This document shows, one piece after another, positions 1-12,529 of a stretch of 64,000 nt of DNA. Location: positions 11,423,803 through 11,487,802 of the forward strand of contig CM077831.1 in NCBI GenBank assembly GCA_039720395.1. The letters are read 5' to 3'. Below the pieces are notes generated by a model, which saw only the letters and a list, made by a program, of their open reading frames with translations, was not told where the DNA came from and searched no databases. This DNA comes from Liquidambar formosana. Taxonomy: Eukaryota > Streptophyta > Magnoliopsida > Saxifragales > Altingiaceae. A program made the position numbers and the translations under genes. Each line of letters opens with the position of its first letter. Within the stretch, counting starts at the first letter, position 1.

Positions 1-529
1 GAGGCAAAGGGTACTTGTTCTTAACAATTACCCGATTCAACTGTTGATAATCCACACACAGTATTAAAGAACCATCTTTCTTCTTCACAAATAAAACTGG
101 TGCTCCCTATGGGGAGACACTAGGCCGAATGAACCCCTTACTCTTAAGTTCATTTAATTGAGTCTTTAACTCTCTCAATTCCGCTGGTGCTATCCGATAG
201 GGAGTAATAGAAATAGGGGAAGTGCTAAGATAAACCTCAATAGCAAACTCAACCTCCCTCTTTGGAGGCAAACCTAATAGGTCATTTGGAAAGACGTCTG
301 GAAACTCTTATACTACTAGAATGAAGGTCAGATGCACTTTACTCCGTCCATCACCACAGATGCTTGCTAGAAAACTTACATATCCCTCAGACTTGACACG
401 GGGAATAGGTAAGTCCAAAACTGTATTCGTCAAGGAAATATATTTATCCCTATAAAAAGAAAATGAAATTCCCTCAAAAGAACAGAATGACACCTTCTTA
501 GAGCAACAATCCATCATGGCTTGATTGGA
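1..529 (-). pseudogene. Ty3/gypsy reverse transcriptase N-terminus and protease-RT linker (decayed)
   Basis: Read on the - strand, bases 1-115 encode a typical Ty3/gypsy RT start: [13 protein letters not shown], then a CVDYQQLN block, then KNKYPLP. These match the family motifs [24 protein letters not shown] and NKYPLPR. Bases 308-517 encode the linker that normally joins protease to RT (MDCCSKKVSF, equivalent to the family's IDCHxKxVxF). The linker is in the same frame as the protease at 533-823 but is separated from it by a TGA directly after GMDW. The RT runs off the left edge, so the catalytic YxDD motif is outside the window. The stops mean this copy cannot make polyprotein. Confidence 0.85.
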
Positions 530-532
530 TGA

Positions 533-823
533 TCACCAATCCATACCTAGGATTACATCATATCCTATCATTTCTAGGACAATCAAGTCTACAGACAACT
601 CTTGTCCCAAGATTACCAAGCAACAAGATTTACAAATGCTCGCCATGATACACGAGTTTTCGAAAGGTGTATCTACTTCTAGTATATACCCCAAAGGTTC
701 TGCCTTTAATCCCAAAGCTCTTGCAAAAGATTCAGAAATAAATAAATGCATAGAACCAGGATCAAATAAAGTCTTGGCACACGAATTATGCACTAGAAAT
801 ATACCTTCCACTACAGCATTCAA
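533..823 (-). pseudogene. Retropepsin-like aspartic protease domain of the Ty3/gypsy element
   Basis: The 96-residue reading has the layout of a plant gypsy protease: a hydrophobic strand followed by LFDPGSMHLFIS, where families have LFDSGATHSFIS, then a C-terminal VILGMDW box. The catalytic triplet D-S/T-G reads D-P-G here, a substitution at the second position that would be expected to disturb the active site. The domain lies between gag (844-2150) and the RT linker (308-517), in normal gag-PR-RT order on the - strand. An in-frame TGA follows GMDW. Confidence 0.85.
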
Positions 824-843
824 TGTTCCTTCTATTGGTCAAG

Positions 844-2150
844 TCATAGCATAGGCTCTTCCACGACCACGATCCCCTTGATTTTTGCCTCCACCTTGGC
901 GAGACTAACCTCGCTACGTAAATCCCTGTACAAGCTGCTGTCCATACCCTTGTAGCTATTGAATGGGTTGGTTATATTGTTATTGACCAAAGAATTATTG
1001 CGCTTGATATTGTTGGCACTGGGGATAAGGATAAGATGATTGAGCTCTTTGTCCAGTCTGGTACTATGGGTAGTGGTAAGAAGATTGAGAAGAACCATTA
1101 GTGTACTGTAGAGATTCAGATGGTTGGGATTGAACTCCGATCAGAAAGGGGTAATTAGGGTGAATATGGCCTTTCTATTTACATAGATAACAAACTCTGG
1201 GGTTTCTACTGCTTCCACTACTACTCCCACTACTTTGACTGCTAGATTGCTTGAATTGCTGGCCTCCAGGATGGAGATAGTTCGAACTACCACCTCCTTG
1301 TGGCTTCTTACCAGTTCCACTAGAACTCCCCTTTTGAGATTTCTAGTTATTCTTCTTCTATTCTTTGGCCTTATCCTTGGCTTTCCAGTGTTCCTCCGCA
1401 TGCCTCCCTATCAAAAGGGCTTTATCCACAATCAAGGAAAAATTATTGATTTGGTGAGGAACCACCATTCTACTATTGTAAGGATTTAATCCCATCTCAA
1501 ACTTCTGACAAAGTGCTAGTTGATATGCCATAAGGGATGGTATAAAAACGCACAATTCTTGGAACTTGTTGACATATTCATTAATGGTGAAGTTCCCTTA
1601 CTCCTGCTTCATAAACTCCTTCATCTATTTATTTATATATGATTGTGGGTAGAATTCGTTATTGAACAAATCCTCAAAATTTCCCCACAACATATATTCA
1701 TTCTCCCTAGTGGGCTTCACTCTTTCCCACTAGTTATCTACCATACCCTTCAGCAAGTACGTAGCGAACTCCACTTGTATTGTTCAAGAGTAGCCACAAT
1801 AGTTAAAGCCTTCTTGACTTGTTTCAACCACATTTTAGTAATTGCTAGATCCCTGTCCCCTTCATAGGTTGGGGATTTCATATGCATAAAGGCTTTATAT
1901 GCGTCAACCTTCATCACATGATCTCCCACAGGCAAGAGTGGTGCTTGGGGTTATGGCACTTGATTCTGAGCTATCATAACTATGAGTCCATATAATACAG
2001 CTACCAACTGATTCAATATATCAGATTGCCCTTAGTGCGGCGCATTTTCCTGTGCAAGTGGTGTCCCAAGTGGAACTTCATCTTCTGGTTCAGGTTGTGA
2101 AGGGATTACCACTCTACCCCGGCCTCGACTTTAACATCCACGTCACATTC
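844..2150 (-). pseudogene. Ty3/gypsy gag with degraded zinc knuckle
   Basis: The - strand reading starts near 2150 with an Arg/Gly-rich leader (SRGRGRVVIPSQPEPEDEVP), typical of Del/Tekay gag. It continues as FMHMKSPTYEGDRDLAITKM (about 1750-1935), the conserved gag entry usually read as F-x-x-x-PPxFxGxxDPxxAxxW. Capsid-like sequence follows in other frames to about 1360. A CCHC zinc knuckle is still visible at about 1141-1190 as C-Y-L-C-K-stop-K-G-H-I-H-P-N-Y: the last cysteine is Tyr and a stop lies between the second Cys and the His. Several frameshifts and stops make it non-coding. Confidence 0.8.
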
Positions 2151-2330
2151 TAAAATAAGGTAAGGGTCATATTCAAACCATAATACTTTCAACAACTTAG
2201 TCGTAAAAGACTCATTACTCGGGAATCTCTAATGCAATGCATGTATGTTCCCTTCCCATGCACGACCCAATACAAAAATCATGCATGCACACACAATATG
2301 ACGTAATAGCACCCATACAGATCTACTAGC

Positions 2331-2344
2331 TAGCTCTGATACCA
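2331..2344 (-). other. Primer binding site, tRNA-iMet type, of the left gypsy element
   Basis: Read on the - strand this is TGGTATCAGAGCTA, complementary to the 3' end of plant initiator methionine tRNA. It lies 7 nt inside the LTR end (TGTGACA, whose last base is 2352), which is normal spacing. It fixes the element's orientation as - and places its 5' LTR to the right. Confidence 0.85.
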
Positions 2345-2351
2345 ATAAAAC

Positions 2352-5300
2352 TGTCACAACCCGGAAAATAGGCCATGATGTGTTAATTGTACAAGTCTAA
2401 ATTATATGGAATTTTAAGGATGGTTTGAAATTAAAATCATAAATTAAGAAAATATTTTTAAGAAAATCCAGCATGATCCCGTCTATAAATAGGATATACC
2501 AAGTTCTCGATATTAAGATCCTGTACAAGTTTAAAATAGAATTCATAACCATTCATAGTTCAAAATATAAAATTTAAGTTGGCATTCAATCCTATATGGT
2601 TCTACCATCAATACACACATATAGAATACAAAACATCTGTTTAAATATTGTACATACTATAAATAATACATTCATTCATCATGAAATGCCCCTGTTAACC
2701 CCGATGCGATGCCTCCTCATATGAGTCATCATTAACTTGTTCATAATCTACGAAACATGTTCTAAAAATAGGCATGAGTATAAACTTAGTAGAATACATT
2801 TTTCAAAGTTGTATATCAAGGTTTTTAAAACCAATATGAGAAATTAAATAAAATGATATAACAATGGGTTGTATATCACAAATTTAAAAAAATAAGTACG
2901 AGAGAACATGAAATCATTTATAGCATAAATCCGCCATATTTGGCAATCTGTATTATCAGTCTTTTAAACTGAATAATCCTCCCTAGTTCATAAGGGGTTC
3001 TCGCGCATGGAAATAAGAGGAAACACGGCAAGACATCCCTATCTGAGACCGCAGTAACCTAAAGAGGAAACACGGCAAGGCATCCCTACTGTTAGGATTA
3101 TGCCCTAGAGCCAATCATGGAGATGATTGTTTAAGGATTAGGAACAATCATTTGATTTCATTTATGTATGTCACATTTATTATTGATTTAATAAAAGGGC
3201 TTATTCTATTATGTTTATATGCATCATTTATATCTACATAATATGTCTAAGGAGTTAGAGTTGAGAATATTGAATTACAAAGAGTTGTAATTATGAGACT
3301 GTAAATATATCTCTGTACTAAACTCCTAAATCATTCCTAGTTGAAGGTTCACTATGATGGACGGTAATAAACCATAGGACTAGTACTTGTTAGGTTGACT
3401 CTATAGGAGGATAGTCGGTCTCAAGCTATTTGCGTGGAGACACTACAACCAACAGGTGGGTGCCTATTAATAGAATAGGTACACTGAATGTGACCAAAGA
3501 TTTGAGATAAGCTGAATGGAGTTTTAACCTGCCTGTCAATCAGTTTCTCAATGTTATAGTGGTACAAGTAATCTTTAGACTTGAGACACCATAGTTGCCT
3601 TATGCATGTAGCTTTAGAAGTTTGACAACACTAAGTGCAGACCCTATTCAAGGGTCTATAAGGGTGTTCATTGGCCCTATTGCTATGTGTATGAAGACAT
3701 GTGAGTGATCAACAAGAAATCCATTACTCTCAGGAAAAAGAGAGAGAATGTCTTATATAGCATTCATAATATAACTCATTCAGTCCATGGCCATGGCAAT
3801 ATGAATATGGAAAGGAGTTTCCATAAGTTCATCATTGAGTTGATGTCTATGAATGAGTATAAGTAATTGAACTAGGGACTTGACAGACTTCCATGTCCTG
3901 TTGGTTCAATTGGAGACATTGTATAAATGGAAGGATGTAATTGTAACCTATAAACTATAACAGAAGGGTTCTTTAATGGATACTTATTCACCTCATTAAG
4001 GACAACACCATGAAACATATGCTAGGTGTTTTTCATGGTTAGTAGAAGCCCTAATTGATATAAGAGAGATATAATCAATTAGGGAATTGTAAGGAGTTCC
4101 AATTAGACCCTAAATGGAAAGAGTTCCATTGTGCACATCTTATGCTATTCCTACTACTTGATGATGTGAACCCAATGGGTCACACATTGATCATGCAAGA
4201 TGAGCTTTAAAGTCTATGAGAGAAAGGGTATGAGTGCATAAAGAATAGTTCTTTGAGGCCTTGTTTATATTTGATGTAAACAATAGGGGTTATTGTGCAA
4301 TTTAGAGAAATTGCACAAAACCCTAAAAGGGTTTCCCCCTAGGGCCGGCCTCATTAGTGTAGACTATTTAAGTCACACTATGATGTGTAACATCATCACT
4401 TTTTGAAGATACCAAGGGCTGGCCGAAATTTCTAGCACTCTCTCTCTCTCTCTCTCTCTTCTCTTCTCCTACTCTAGCAACAACAAGGGAAAAAGGAAAA
4501 AGACTTGAAACTCTAGCTAGGTGTGGATACCGTTTGAGGCAGCACACTTGGGCTGCTCATTCACCGCTGTCCGGAGTCGAAGCTTGGAGCAAAAAGGAGA
4601 AGGCCATTAAAACTGTAAGTATTCTAACCCTCTTCGTAGTTAGGGTTTGATTTTGTGTTATGCATAGTTAGATTCATGGGATTGGGAATCGTAGGAAAAA
4701 TTTTTATATTCCGCACTTCTATTTTTCCCTCTTGTTTGATTCCCAACACCTACATGGGACCGTAGTAACCTCTGTTCGGGCACTTAGCCCAAGACTGAAG
4801 GATAAAAAGACACGGCAAGATGTCCCTTTCCTTTAGGATCGTAGTAATCCTGTTTTCAGTGGCCTTCACACCACATCCATTTACATGTTAATCTCCCAAA
4901 ACCATTTTATTCATAATGGTAGAAAAACAGGTTTCTAACACTTATATAAAAGTGATCCCCAAATGTTCAATCACAATAATTTAACCCATAGGTTTTCAAT
5001 TTCAACCCATTTAATCAAAAATCATGTTAGGACTTGCAATACAACATAAATATAACTAAATAGGGTGGAAAATGAAACCCTAACTTTCCTAAATGTATGA
5101 ATTTTTAAGAAATTCAAACCCCAATCCCATATAAATATGTATCATATCATATAAACATGCAAAAACCCATGATAATGTCATAAATCATGCATTCAATAAT
5201 CTACAACCATGAAAAATGCACCTGCGTCTCAAATGGAAGCTAAAATCACAACCCAAAGGGTGTACACACGTAGGTCGACTACAAGTAAGGTGTAGTTGAC

Positions 5301-5523
5301 TACATGAGCACTTGTAGTCAACTACATGAAACTTGTAGTCAACTACATCATGTTTTAGTTGACTAAACTTTCAAATTTTAAGAAAAATGGAATCTCCTTC
5401 AATTCTAATCAACTATAACTTCCAAAATACTCAATACCAAACTCTAATAGCTCATCCATACATTCTTTAATCACAATATAGCTCCAATAACTTCATACAT
5501 TAAGTGTTGGATCCCCACAACAA
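2352..5523 (-). mobile_element. 5' LTR of the Del/Tekay-like gypsy element, split by a solo LTR
   Basis: The LTR occupies 2352-3089 and resumes at about 4749-5523. On the + strand it begins TGTCACAACCCGG, so its coding-strand 3' end is CCGGGTTGTGACA next to the primer site. Its outer end is placed tentatively at the CCCCACAACA near 5520. A roughly 50-60 bp motif recurs inside it (ACACGGCAAG followed by CATCCCT-like and GTAGTAACC-like blocks) at about 3020, 3070, 4757 and 4810. A second repeat, TAGTCAACTACA-like, occurs four or five times at 5275-5370. The partner 3' LTR is outside the window, so no target duplication can be checked. Confidence 0.7.
3090..4748 (+). mobile_element. Solo LTR, family A, copy 1 (TSD CCTAC)
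   Basis: A 1,659-bp unit runs from TGTTAGGATTATGCCC to GATTCCCAACA, with 5-bp target duplications CCTAC at 3085-3089 and 4749-4753. It has no internal coding region, primer site or purine tract, so it is a solo LTR left by LTR-LTR recombination. It carries a (CT)n tract near 4438-4465. Two other copies lie at 48759-50413 and at 29214-30691 plus 44099-44343, and a diverged relative at 5541-7145. The TGTT...AACA termini and 5-bp duplication fit a Ty1/copia LTR. The orientation is not independently proven. Confidence 0.85.
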
Positions 5524-5540
5524 CATTCTAGGTCATTCAA

Positions 5541-7145
5541 CTACACTCCTAAATCATTCCTAATTGAAGATTCATTGTGCAGGACAATAATGAACTATAA
5601 GACTAACAAATGTTATGTTGGCTCTTTAAGAGGATATCTAGTCTTAAGTTATTTGTGTGGAGATACATAAACTAAACATGTGGGTGCTTGTTAGAAGAAC
5701 AGGTGCACTGAATGTGATTATCTTACTTTGAGAATAATGAATGAAATTTTACTTGCTTGTCAATAAATATTTCATAATTATAGTGGTACAGGTAATTCTT
5801 GGACCTAAGACACTATGGTTGTTGTTGGCCTAGGCTTGTAGGGATACAAGTTGAGGGTCAGCATCATGCTAGTGGCGATCACTCGAGCTGTGGTGTTTGA
5901 CTGCTACGCTGCCCTTTAAAGATTTAAGGGGTGCCTTCCCTAACACCAATTGGTTTTAGGTGAAATGGTTAGCATTCGGTCCTATAGTTGTATTGTGCAT
6001 GGAACTTCAGAAGTTTAATAGCACAAACTATATACCCCATAGGGAACTTACAAAAGTGTTTTTAAATGACTCTATTGCTACATGTATGATGGCATACTTG
6101 TGATCAATTAGGAATCTATTACTCTTAGTAAAAGGGAGAAAATGTCTCAATTGACTTTTACTATATAACTCATGTAAGTCTATGGCCATAGTAGAATGAA
6201 TATGGAAATGAGTTTTCATAGTGCATCTACTTGAGTTGATATTTGTGAATATTTATAAAGTATTGTACTAGGGACTTGACAAACTTTCATGTCCTATTAG
6301 TTTATTTAGAGACATTATATTGACGGAAGGATGTAATTGTACCTTAACTATAATTGAAGGGTTTTTTGATTAATTATCTTAACTTCATTTAGGACTACAT
6401 CATGAGCCATTGCTAGATGTTATTCATAATTAGTAGAAGTTCTAATTGATATAAATGAGTTATCATCAATTAGGGAATCAGAAGAAGTTCTAATTAGACC
6501 CTTAATGGAAAGTGTTCCATTGGGTACTTGTTGTGCCATTATTTATTATTAGATGATGTGAACCCAATGGGTCACACACTCATAAACAATGTGAGACTTT
6601 AAGTTGTGAGCTAGAGAAAGGATATGAGTATAATTAGAATTGTTCATTTAGGCCACACTTGCATTAGATGTGAGTTATCAGGTTAATTTGTGCAATTTAT
6701 AGAGGATTGCATAATCCAACAAGGAGTGGAACTCCCCATGGCCGGCCCTATTGGTGTGGGTTATTTAAAGCATGCTAGCACTTGCTACATATAACACACT
6801 CTCTCTCTCCCTTGGTTTGTCCTAACTTGGTTTCTCTCTCTCTTTCTTTTCTTTTCTTTTCTTCTCCTTCTAGCAAATTGTAAGGAGTAAATGAAAAGCA
6901 ACTTGAAGGCTTTTACTTGGTGTGGATACCGTAGAGACAGGATACTTGTGCTGCTCAACTAGAATCAACAATCATTCGTCTTAGGGACTTCTTATAAGTT
7001 ATCACCCTCTTCATATAATTAAGGTTTAAGTTTTTGTAAGATTTAAGTTTTTGTAATGAACCACAATCAGATTCAAGGCTATAGGAAATTGAATCAAAAT
7101 TTTTGTTATTCAATGTATTCCGCAACATATTTTTTTATATCAATT
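5541..7145 (+). mobile_element. Diverged family-A-like LTR, 5'-incomplete
   Basis: From CACTCCTAAATCATTCC onward the segment can be aligned with family A from about 230 bp inside its left end (compare 3320 onward). The two stay alignable to the GTGTGGATACCG block (6921) and the GCTGCTCA block, then diverge. It lacks the first 230 bp or so of the LTR and has a different last 200 bp, ending near ATCAATTCCTTACA. The same alternative 3' end is present at 44344-44464 and 50944-51000. Substitutions and indels are many, so it is clearly older than copies 1 and 2. A CT-rich tract lies at 6780-6865. Confidence 0.7.
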
Positions 7146-8831
7146 CCTTACATTGACTTTATGCAATTACCTCACAAAGTGTGCCATTTTCACTAGAATT
7201 ATCTGTGGATTTTGTCCTCTCTAAATCCAACCTGGTGTACTTCACACCATTAATTTCCCTATTTTATTTTAATAAATGTTTAAGGAAGCGACAGTTTTAT
7301 GTTGGTCACTAAGGTAAGTTCCTTTATTTTTTTCAATTTTAAGAAAATAGGTAATTTAATGACAATTTTATCTGTTCCTAAATCAATTTTTTATATTTAA
7401 AAATTTAAAAATGTAACATAGCAATGGTTATATTTGTTCCTAAATCATCAAAAGGATGAAGTTGTAAATTAGTTACAAACAATAAGGATTTTGTGATTTG
7501 TTGCTAATTTTTTTTGTGATGTGAGTACTTAATTACATCAAATTAACAATAGTGACTAATCACTCGGGCACATACAACTCCTTGATCCATCCCACACGCA
7601 TTAGGTAATTACCAAGCCCTTCGGGCTACTGGTCCCCCGCAAAGGGAATAAAATGCCTTTTTGGGAATTTGAAAACTCAACCTATGCTTCTTGAAACGCT
7701 TGACCAGACTCAACTTGTTATAAAGCTAACCCCTAGCATTGGATTTTGAAGGATAGAATCTGTCTCTAAAAGTTACCCTCTTTTTTTTTTTTTTTTTTTT
7801 TTTTTGGGCAGTAATTTGTATTCACAAAGAGATTTGTGTCATGAAATTTGGGACTCACCAATAACAGACCTAATTAGCTCTTGAGTACAAATAGTGACAG
7901 GATGTTGATAGCATCCTATTTTTGAGGCGTGACAGTAGTGGACCTAATCCATTTTCTTGAACTTCCCTGTAGATGGCGTCCCATGAACCACGTGAGGACA
8001 ATTCTTTCGCCATTTTGAGAATATATACGGAGACGTGCCCCATCCAGCACTGTGTATCCACCAGTCAACGTTTCAACTTCTCAACTAACTTATCTTAGGG
8101 AATCTGAAATCAGCGTAAAGGTTGCTTCACCATATGAATATTTTGGACCACATAACAATTAGGAGCGGTTTTAAATATCCATCGATAGGTATTTGAAACG
8201 TGCAAGCAAATGAAGTGAAAAAGACAAACCTTAATTTCTTTTACAAGTAGAGAAAGTTCAAACTTTAATTCGCGTTTGTCTAGTGCAAAAGCTTGGTGCC
8301 CTAAAACCAATTGATAATTCCACTTCGAACTATGACAAATATGATCTACATAACGAATTCATGAGCAAGCTCACGGAGAAGATTCTAGATCAATTTTTAT
8401 ATATATATATATTTTTTCTAGTAAACGCGTGCATTTGGGTGTACGTGTTTTAATTGGGCCATATATGACAAGCTTTTGCGTGAGCTAGTGCACATTCGAG
8501 TCCAGATCTTCTGGTGTGCTCCTTTCGTGTCACCCCAATCCAATGATGCCATGTCGCAATAAATTAAAGTCCCACTATCTCGCAGAGTAATCCTCCGTTT
8601 AAGCTTATAATAATAAATAAATAAATAAAAATGAAGAAAAGCTCCTAGGAAGATCGAACTAGCCCTTGGGTCTTGGGAGCATTTGAATCTAGTTGTGTGG
8701 GCATATACTGCAATCGATGCTTCACCACAAACTTCAGCTTGTTTTTATATCGTAGATAAAATACACTATTTTGACTTCTCTTTCTCTACAAAATTTTTCT
8801 TTTCTTTTCTTTTCTGTATTGATCATAAAAT
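7146..8831. other. Unclassified AT-rich interval
   Basis: No convincing gene was found. A T tract lies at 7782-7805. Short open frames on the - strand at 7870-8061 and 8110-8310 have no recognisable domain. An (AT)n run lies at about 8398-8412. There is no tRNA, LTR terminus or transposase. Confidence 0.5.
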
Positions 8832-8832
8832 C

Positions 8833-8866
<34 letters not shown>
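8832..8866. repeat. Compound microsatellite (TA)n(CA)n
   Basis: A TA run (8832-8854) passes directly into a CA run (8855-8866). It is surrounded by low-complexity T/C-rich and A/G-rich DNA at 8780-8980. Confidence 0.9.
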
Positions 8867-8979
8867 TGAAGAACACCCAAAAGATTTCGATTTCGATTCC
8901 AGCTCCATATCCATCTCTCAACAGTACAAGAAAAAAAAAAAAAATGAAAGAAAGAAAGAAAGGACGGAAAAAGAAGAAA

Positions 8980-10158
8980 TCGTCAGATCGTGCACTTGCT
9001 ATTTGAGTGGGTTCCAACGAACTCAATGTCTTCCTCACTTTCTATGGTTATTACATGGGTTTTGATTTGTTTTGGGTATGTATTTGTTTTGATCTGCTAA
9101 GGGTGCATGTATATATATATATCCATATGTACGTGGGTTTTGAGGTTTTGAACTTTTGATTTGCTATGGCATAGATACATATATGCATCCTGCATTTTAA
9201 TTACCAGCAAGACCACCCCTGTTCCGTCATTTTTCCTGGTGAGAATGCGACCTTTTCCGACAAGGAGCGCCGGAGCTTTGCCTGAAGCGTGAACTGGTGG
9301 GGTTTTCATTAGGCGTGAACTATAGGCCTGCCTGGCCGCCAGTATATATATATATATACACACTTAAGAAAAAGAGAGATGCAAATTGATTATAGTGGAC
9401 CTCCACTGAGAGCGTTGAATGAGGAAGAAGAAACTGAATGGGTTTGAGCATGAGGGATATTACTGTGTATTTTCATTTGTGGATAATTACTCAGTATTGA
9501 CGCTGTGAGATAGTGGGGTTTTCATTAGATTGGGGTGACACTGAATGGGGCCATAAGGTCAATCAGTCCTGGTAGATAGGTGATGTGGCCGGTGCACCAA
9601 TTAGACCGATAGGTGCTGCCGCATAAAAGTCATGTGGGTGCAAATCTCCACTTATCACATGGCATGCATTTTCGGATGACTTTCCAATTAATGCGTGGCA
9701 GCAAACACTCCTCTTGTTTTTGTGGAAGTGTAGTGGTTCTGCTTCCTGATGATCCGATGTGGACTCCATTCAACACTTTCTTAATTTACGTGGTTACTTG
9801 TTACCCTTTTTTTTTTCTTTTTTTTTTTTTTTTGTATCAGGTGGTTATTTGTTACTTGGATCTTGGAAGTGTGACCCAATCCGCACTTTGCTTGTTTTTT
9901 TTTTTTTTTTTGCCTCTTTTTGATTGTGCATAAATATTTAGGTTAACTGCCAAATCACTTGTTTTGATTAGCCATCCACTCATGCATGCCATGACAAAAC
10001 GTTTTGATTAGCCACCCACTCATGCCATGACAAAACCCTCAATTCCAGTTCTATATTTCACCCGTGTTATACTGTCAATGACGACGCTAGCTACCAAATT
10101 CAAATTGTAGGTTGTTCTTTAAGTGATCGATGCCCATGAGTTGAATTAGTTGCCTAAA
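8980..10158. other. Unclassified interval with a 40-bp tandem duplication
   Basis: No supported gene. A block of about 40 bp (TTTTGATTAGCCA followed by CCACTCATG and CATGACAAAA) occurs twice in tandem at about 9960-10036; the second copy lacks 4 bp (GCAT). Long T tracts lie at 9808-9832 and 9896-9910. The string GGGGTTTTCATTAG recurs at about 9299 and 9512. The short open frames here have no recognised domain. Confidence 0.5.

Positions 10159-10202
<44 letters not shown>
10159..10202. repeat. (CT)n microsatellite
   Basis: About 44 bp of nearly uninterrupted CT dinucleotides. An (AT)n run follows at about 10347-10368 and a (GT)n run at 10408-10432, so this is a microsatellite cluster. Confidence 0.92.
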
Positions 10203-10346
10203 AAGTGGAAGAGCTCCGGCCAGTATATAGGAGTAACACAACTCCTGAAAGGATCCTAATTCTGAAAGGCATCTATAGCCAAGGTATGCTGTGCTTCTAT
10301 TCAATTAATTTTAATGTTCTAGCTGTCCAATATAATAATGGTATAT

Positions 10347-10432
10347 CTATATATATATATATATATAGTTAACGTAACCTAGCTGTTGTTCAACATATAT
10401 ATGTATATGTGTGTGTGTGTGTGTGTGTGTGA
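10347..10432. repeat. Paired (AT)n and (GT)n microsatellites
   Basis: The AT run spans about 10347-10368. After a 39-bp spacer a GT run spans 10408-10432. These would be length-polymorphic markers. Confidence 0.88.
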
Positions 10433-10814
10433 GTACTTCATATATGCCAACAGCAGGATCATGTAATGTTGTTGATCCTGCTACCCTAGCTTGCAATTCT
10501 AGTTTTATACTATTCTACTATTGTGAATGATATATATATGTTTTATGTCTAGAGGTGACTGACGTTCATGATCAATATCTACTCGATCTACTTTTTCAAA
10601 ATTAATAGCAGGAAGCTTTTAAAACCTCGTTTCAATCTATCAAAAAAAAGTTAAACTCAGACCTAGCCCAAGGCATGCCATCTTCAATTCATTAATTGGA
10701 TTCACTACCTTAATTCATTGGCTCATCTTAATTGTTTAATTTTCCAATTAATTATCACTAAATGTGCATGTAAGTATGTTCTAAGCACATACATACCTGG
10801 CCATTAATATATTT

Positions 10815-10975
10815 TATTTTTATTATTTTTTAATTTTGATGAGCAAACTGAAAATATTATTAAGAGAAAAGAATGAAGCAAAAGGTGCACGAGAAGAACA
10901 ACCCCAAAGACACAACAAGAACATTGAAAAGTACCCTTACATGCATGAAAAAAACATTATTCTAAATAGGGTTAT
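10815..10975 (-). mobile_element. Possible LINE 3' end fragment
   Basis: The + strand shows a T-rich start (TTTTTAATTTT), GATGAGCAAAC, then an A-rich tail of short words. This resembles the T-tract plus ATGAGCAAACCC end of the clear LINE at 18888. On that likeness it is a short 5'-truncated LINE on the - strand. No target duplication was found. Confidence 0.35.
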
Positions 10976-11064
10976 CGTCAATTTTTAATTTTTGATAAAA
11001 TGTTGTGTTGCATGCTCACAGCTAGTGGATCAATGTTTGTTTGCAACTACCGGGGCAGGGCTAT

Positions 11065-11072
<8 letters not shown>

Positions 11073-11101
<29 letters not shown>

Positions 11102-11235
11102 GTACTAAGGAAAGACAACACAGAAAAAGCTACAGCCTGATAACAGCAGGTAATCCTACTACATTAAAAAGGGGATTCCCCAATCCATTCGGAGGATTTT
11201 CAAGGAGAACAGGCCCATGATAATTGTGGCTACAG
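11073..11235 (-). mobile_element. Short retroposon (truncated LINE or SINE) with 15-bp target duplication
   Basis: A 163-bp insert consists of a T tract of about 30 nt on its left and about 130 nt of unique sequence. It is flanked by direct repeats GGGCTATCTAGCTTT at 11058-11072 and 11236-11250. The tract position makes it a - strand poly(A) retroposon. The long target duplication is the mark of target-primed reverse transcription. The body is too short to decide between a LINE tail and a SINE; I see no pol III A and B boxes I would trust. Confidence 0.8.
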
Positions 11236-11250
11236 GGGCTATCTAGCTTT

Positions 11251-12529
11251 GACAAACAGTCGAGTTTCCCGCAGCCAAAAAAGAAAGAAATAGAAAGGGA
11301 CAAACAGTTGATGCATGCAGTTCCATTATTAAGTTGTTCCGTCGGGCGGTCCCCGCCCCAACTCTCTTTCCTTTTTTGTGTACGAAATTCGCCAACTCAC
11401 AAACAAATTGAATGTCAAAATCGAAAGAGCATCATTGTACAGTCAAAGCAAGCATAGATTACCAACTGGTTCTGTGAACATTTCCGTCACGCAACTGCCT
11501 TTGAAGATTATTTTCTGTGCCACGTATATACGAGAGTTAAAGTTAAAATACAAGTGGCCAAGTGGGGCTACCTTGCATCGTCACAGTTTACAATAGGCTT
11601 TGTGCCATAATAGAATAAATAGGTAAATGGTCTTCATCATCAGCTAGTGGCTCCCCATTTTTTCATTTTTTTTTTTCTTAAAAGGTAAATCTCCAAAAAC
11701 TCTTTAAAAGTAAGATAAATTGCAAACAACTCTTCTGAAGTATAGGAGGTGAATAGAAATTTTCTTTGATATTCAAAATCAAGTAATGTCTGTTAGAGTA
11801 TTTTTAATAAAAATAATATATTTTAATATATTATTACTTTTGACCATTTGGTTTTGTAACTCATGTTGTGCCATTAGAATATTGTATTTACTCATTCTAA
11901 CCATTTCATGTACATGTTATTACAAGAGTTACAAATATACATTTAATCTATACTTTATTACATTAGTAATATACATATTCATTAGAGATAATGGCTACTG
12001 GCCTTTGAATAAATAACCGGATGGAATATTTACATATGGGTGTGTGTATAGTCTTCTTTATTTGAAAAGTTTCATTGATAGAGACATATACAATTTTATA
12101 CTATTTTTATAAGGGCGAAGAAATGGTGTATTTTGTTGGAGCTTTTACTCTTCGAATGGTGCAGATTCGTTGAATCTACAGTATAAGTGGCTAGGTTGTT
12201 GTATCTTGGGGACGACGTGCTAGTAAACCTACTATATCGGACTAGTTTCCGCAGAAGCACAAATCATCTTAAAGAAAGCGAGATACCTGTGCTTCAACCC
12301 ACCACTTCGTTTTTACTGGTAACATTGTTCTATTATTATTTTTATTGTAATTTATATTACTAATTTTTCTTATGAATCCCCAACAATGTCTTCACGAAGT
12401 CATTCCAAACATTGCTTGATTTTGAACATTTGGGGGCACATTGCTTGATTTTGAACATTAAGAGGATTTTCTGTTCACCTCCCATGCTTCAGGGAGTTAT
12501 CTAGTAGAGGGATCTTTTTACACCCGATA
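11251..12529. other. Unclassified interval
   Basis: AT-rich DNA with several short open frames lacking any recognised domain. No splice-linked gene model, LTR terminus or RNA gene was seen. Confidence 0.45.

Noticed and set aside
7290..7560. CACTA-transposon end suggested by GTCACTAAGG and repeated TTTGTTCCTAAATCA-like phrases
   Set aside because: No CACTA terminus, no opposed end and no 3-bp duplication could be found.
7870..8061. 63-residue - strand frame with a protein-like composition
   Set aside because: No family recognised, no splice context, and nothing in the neighbourhood supports a gene.
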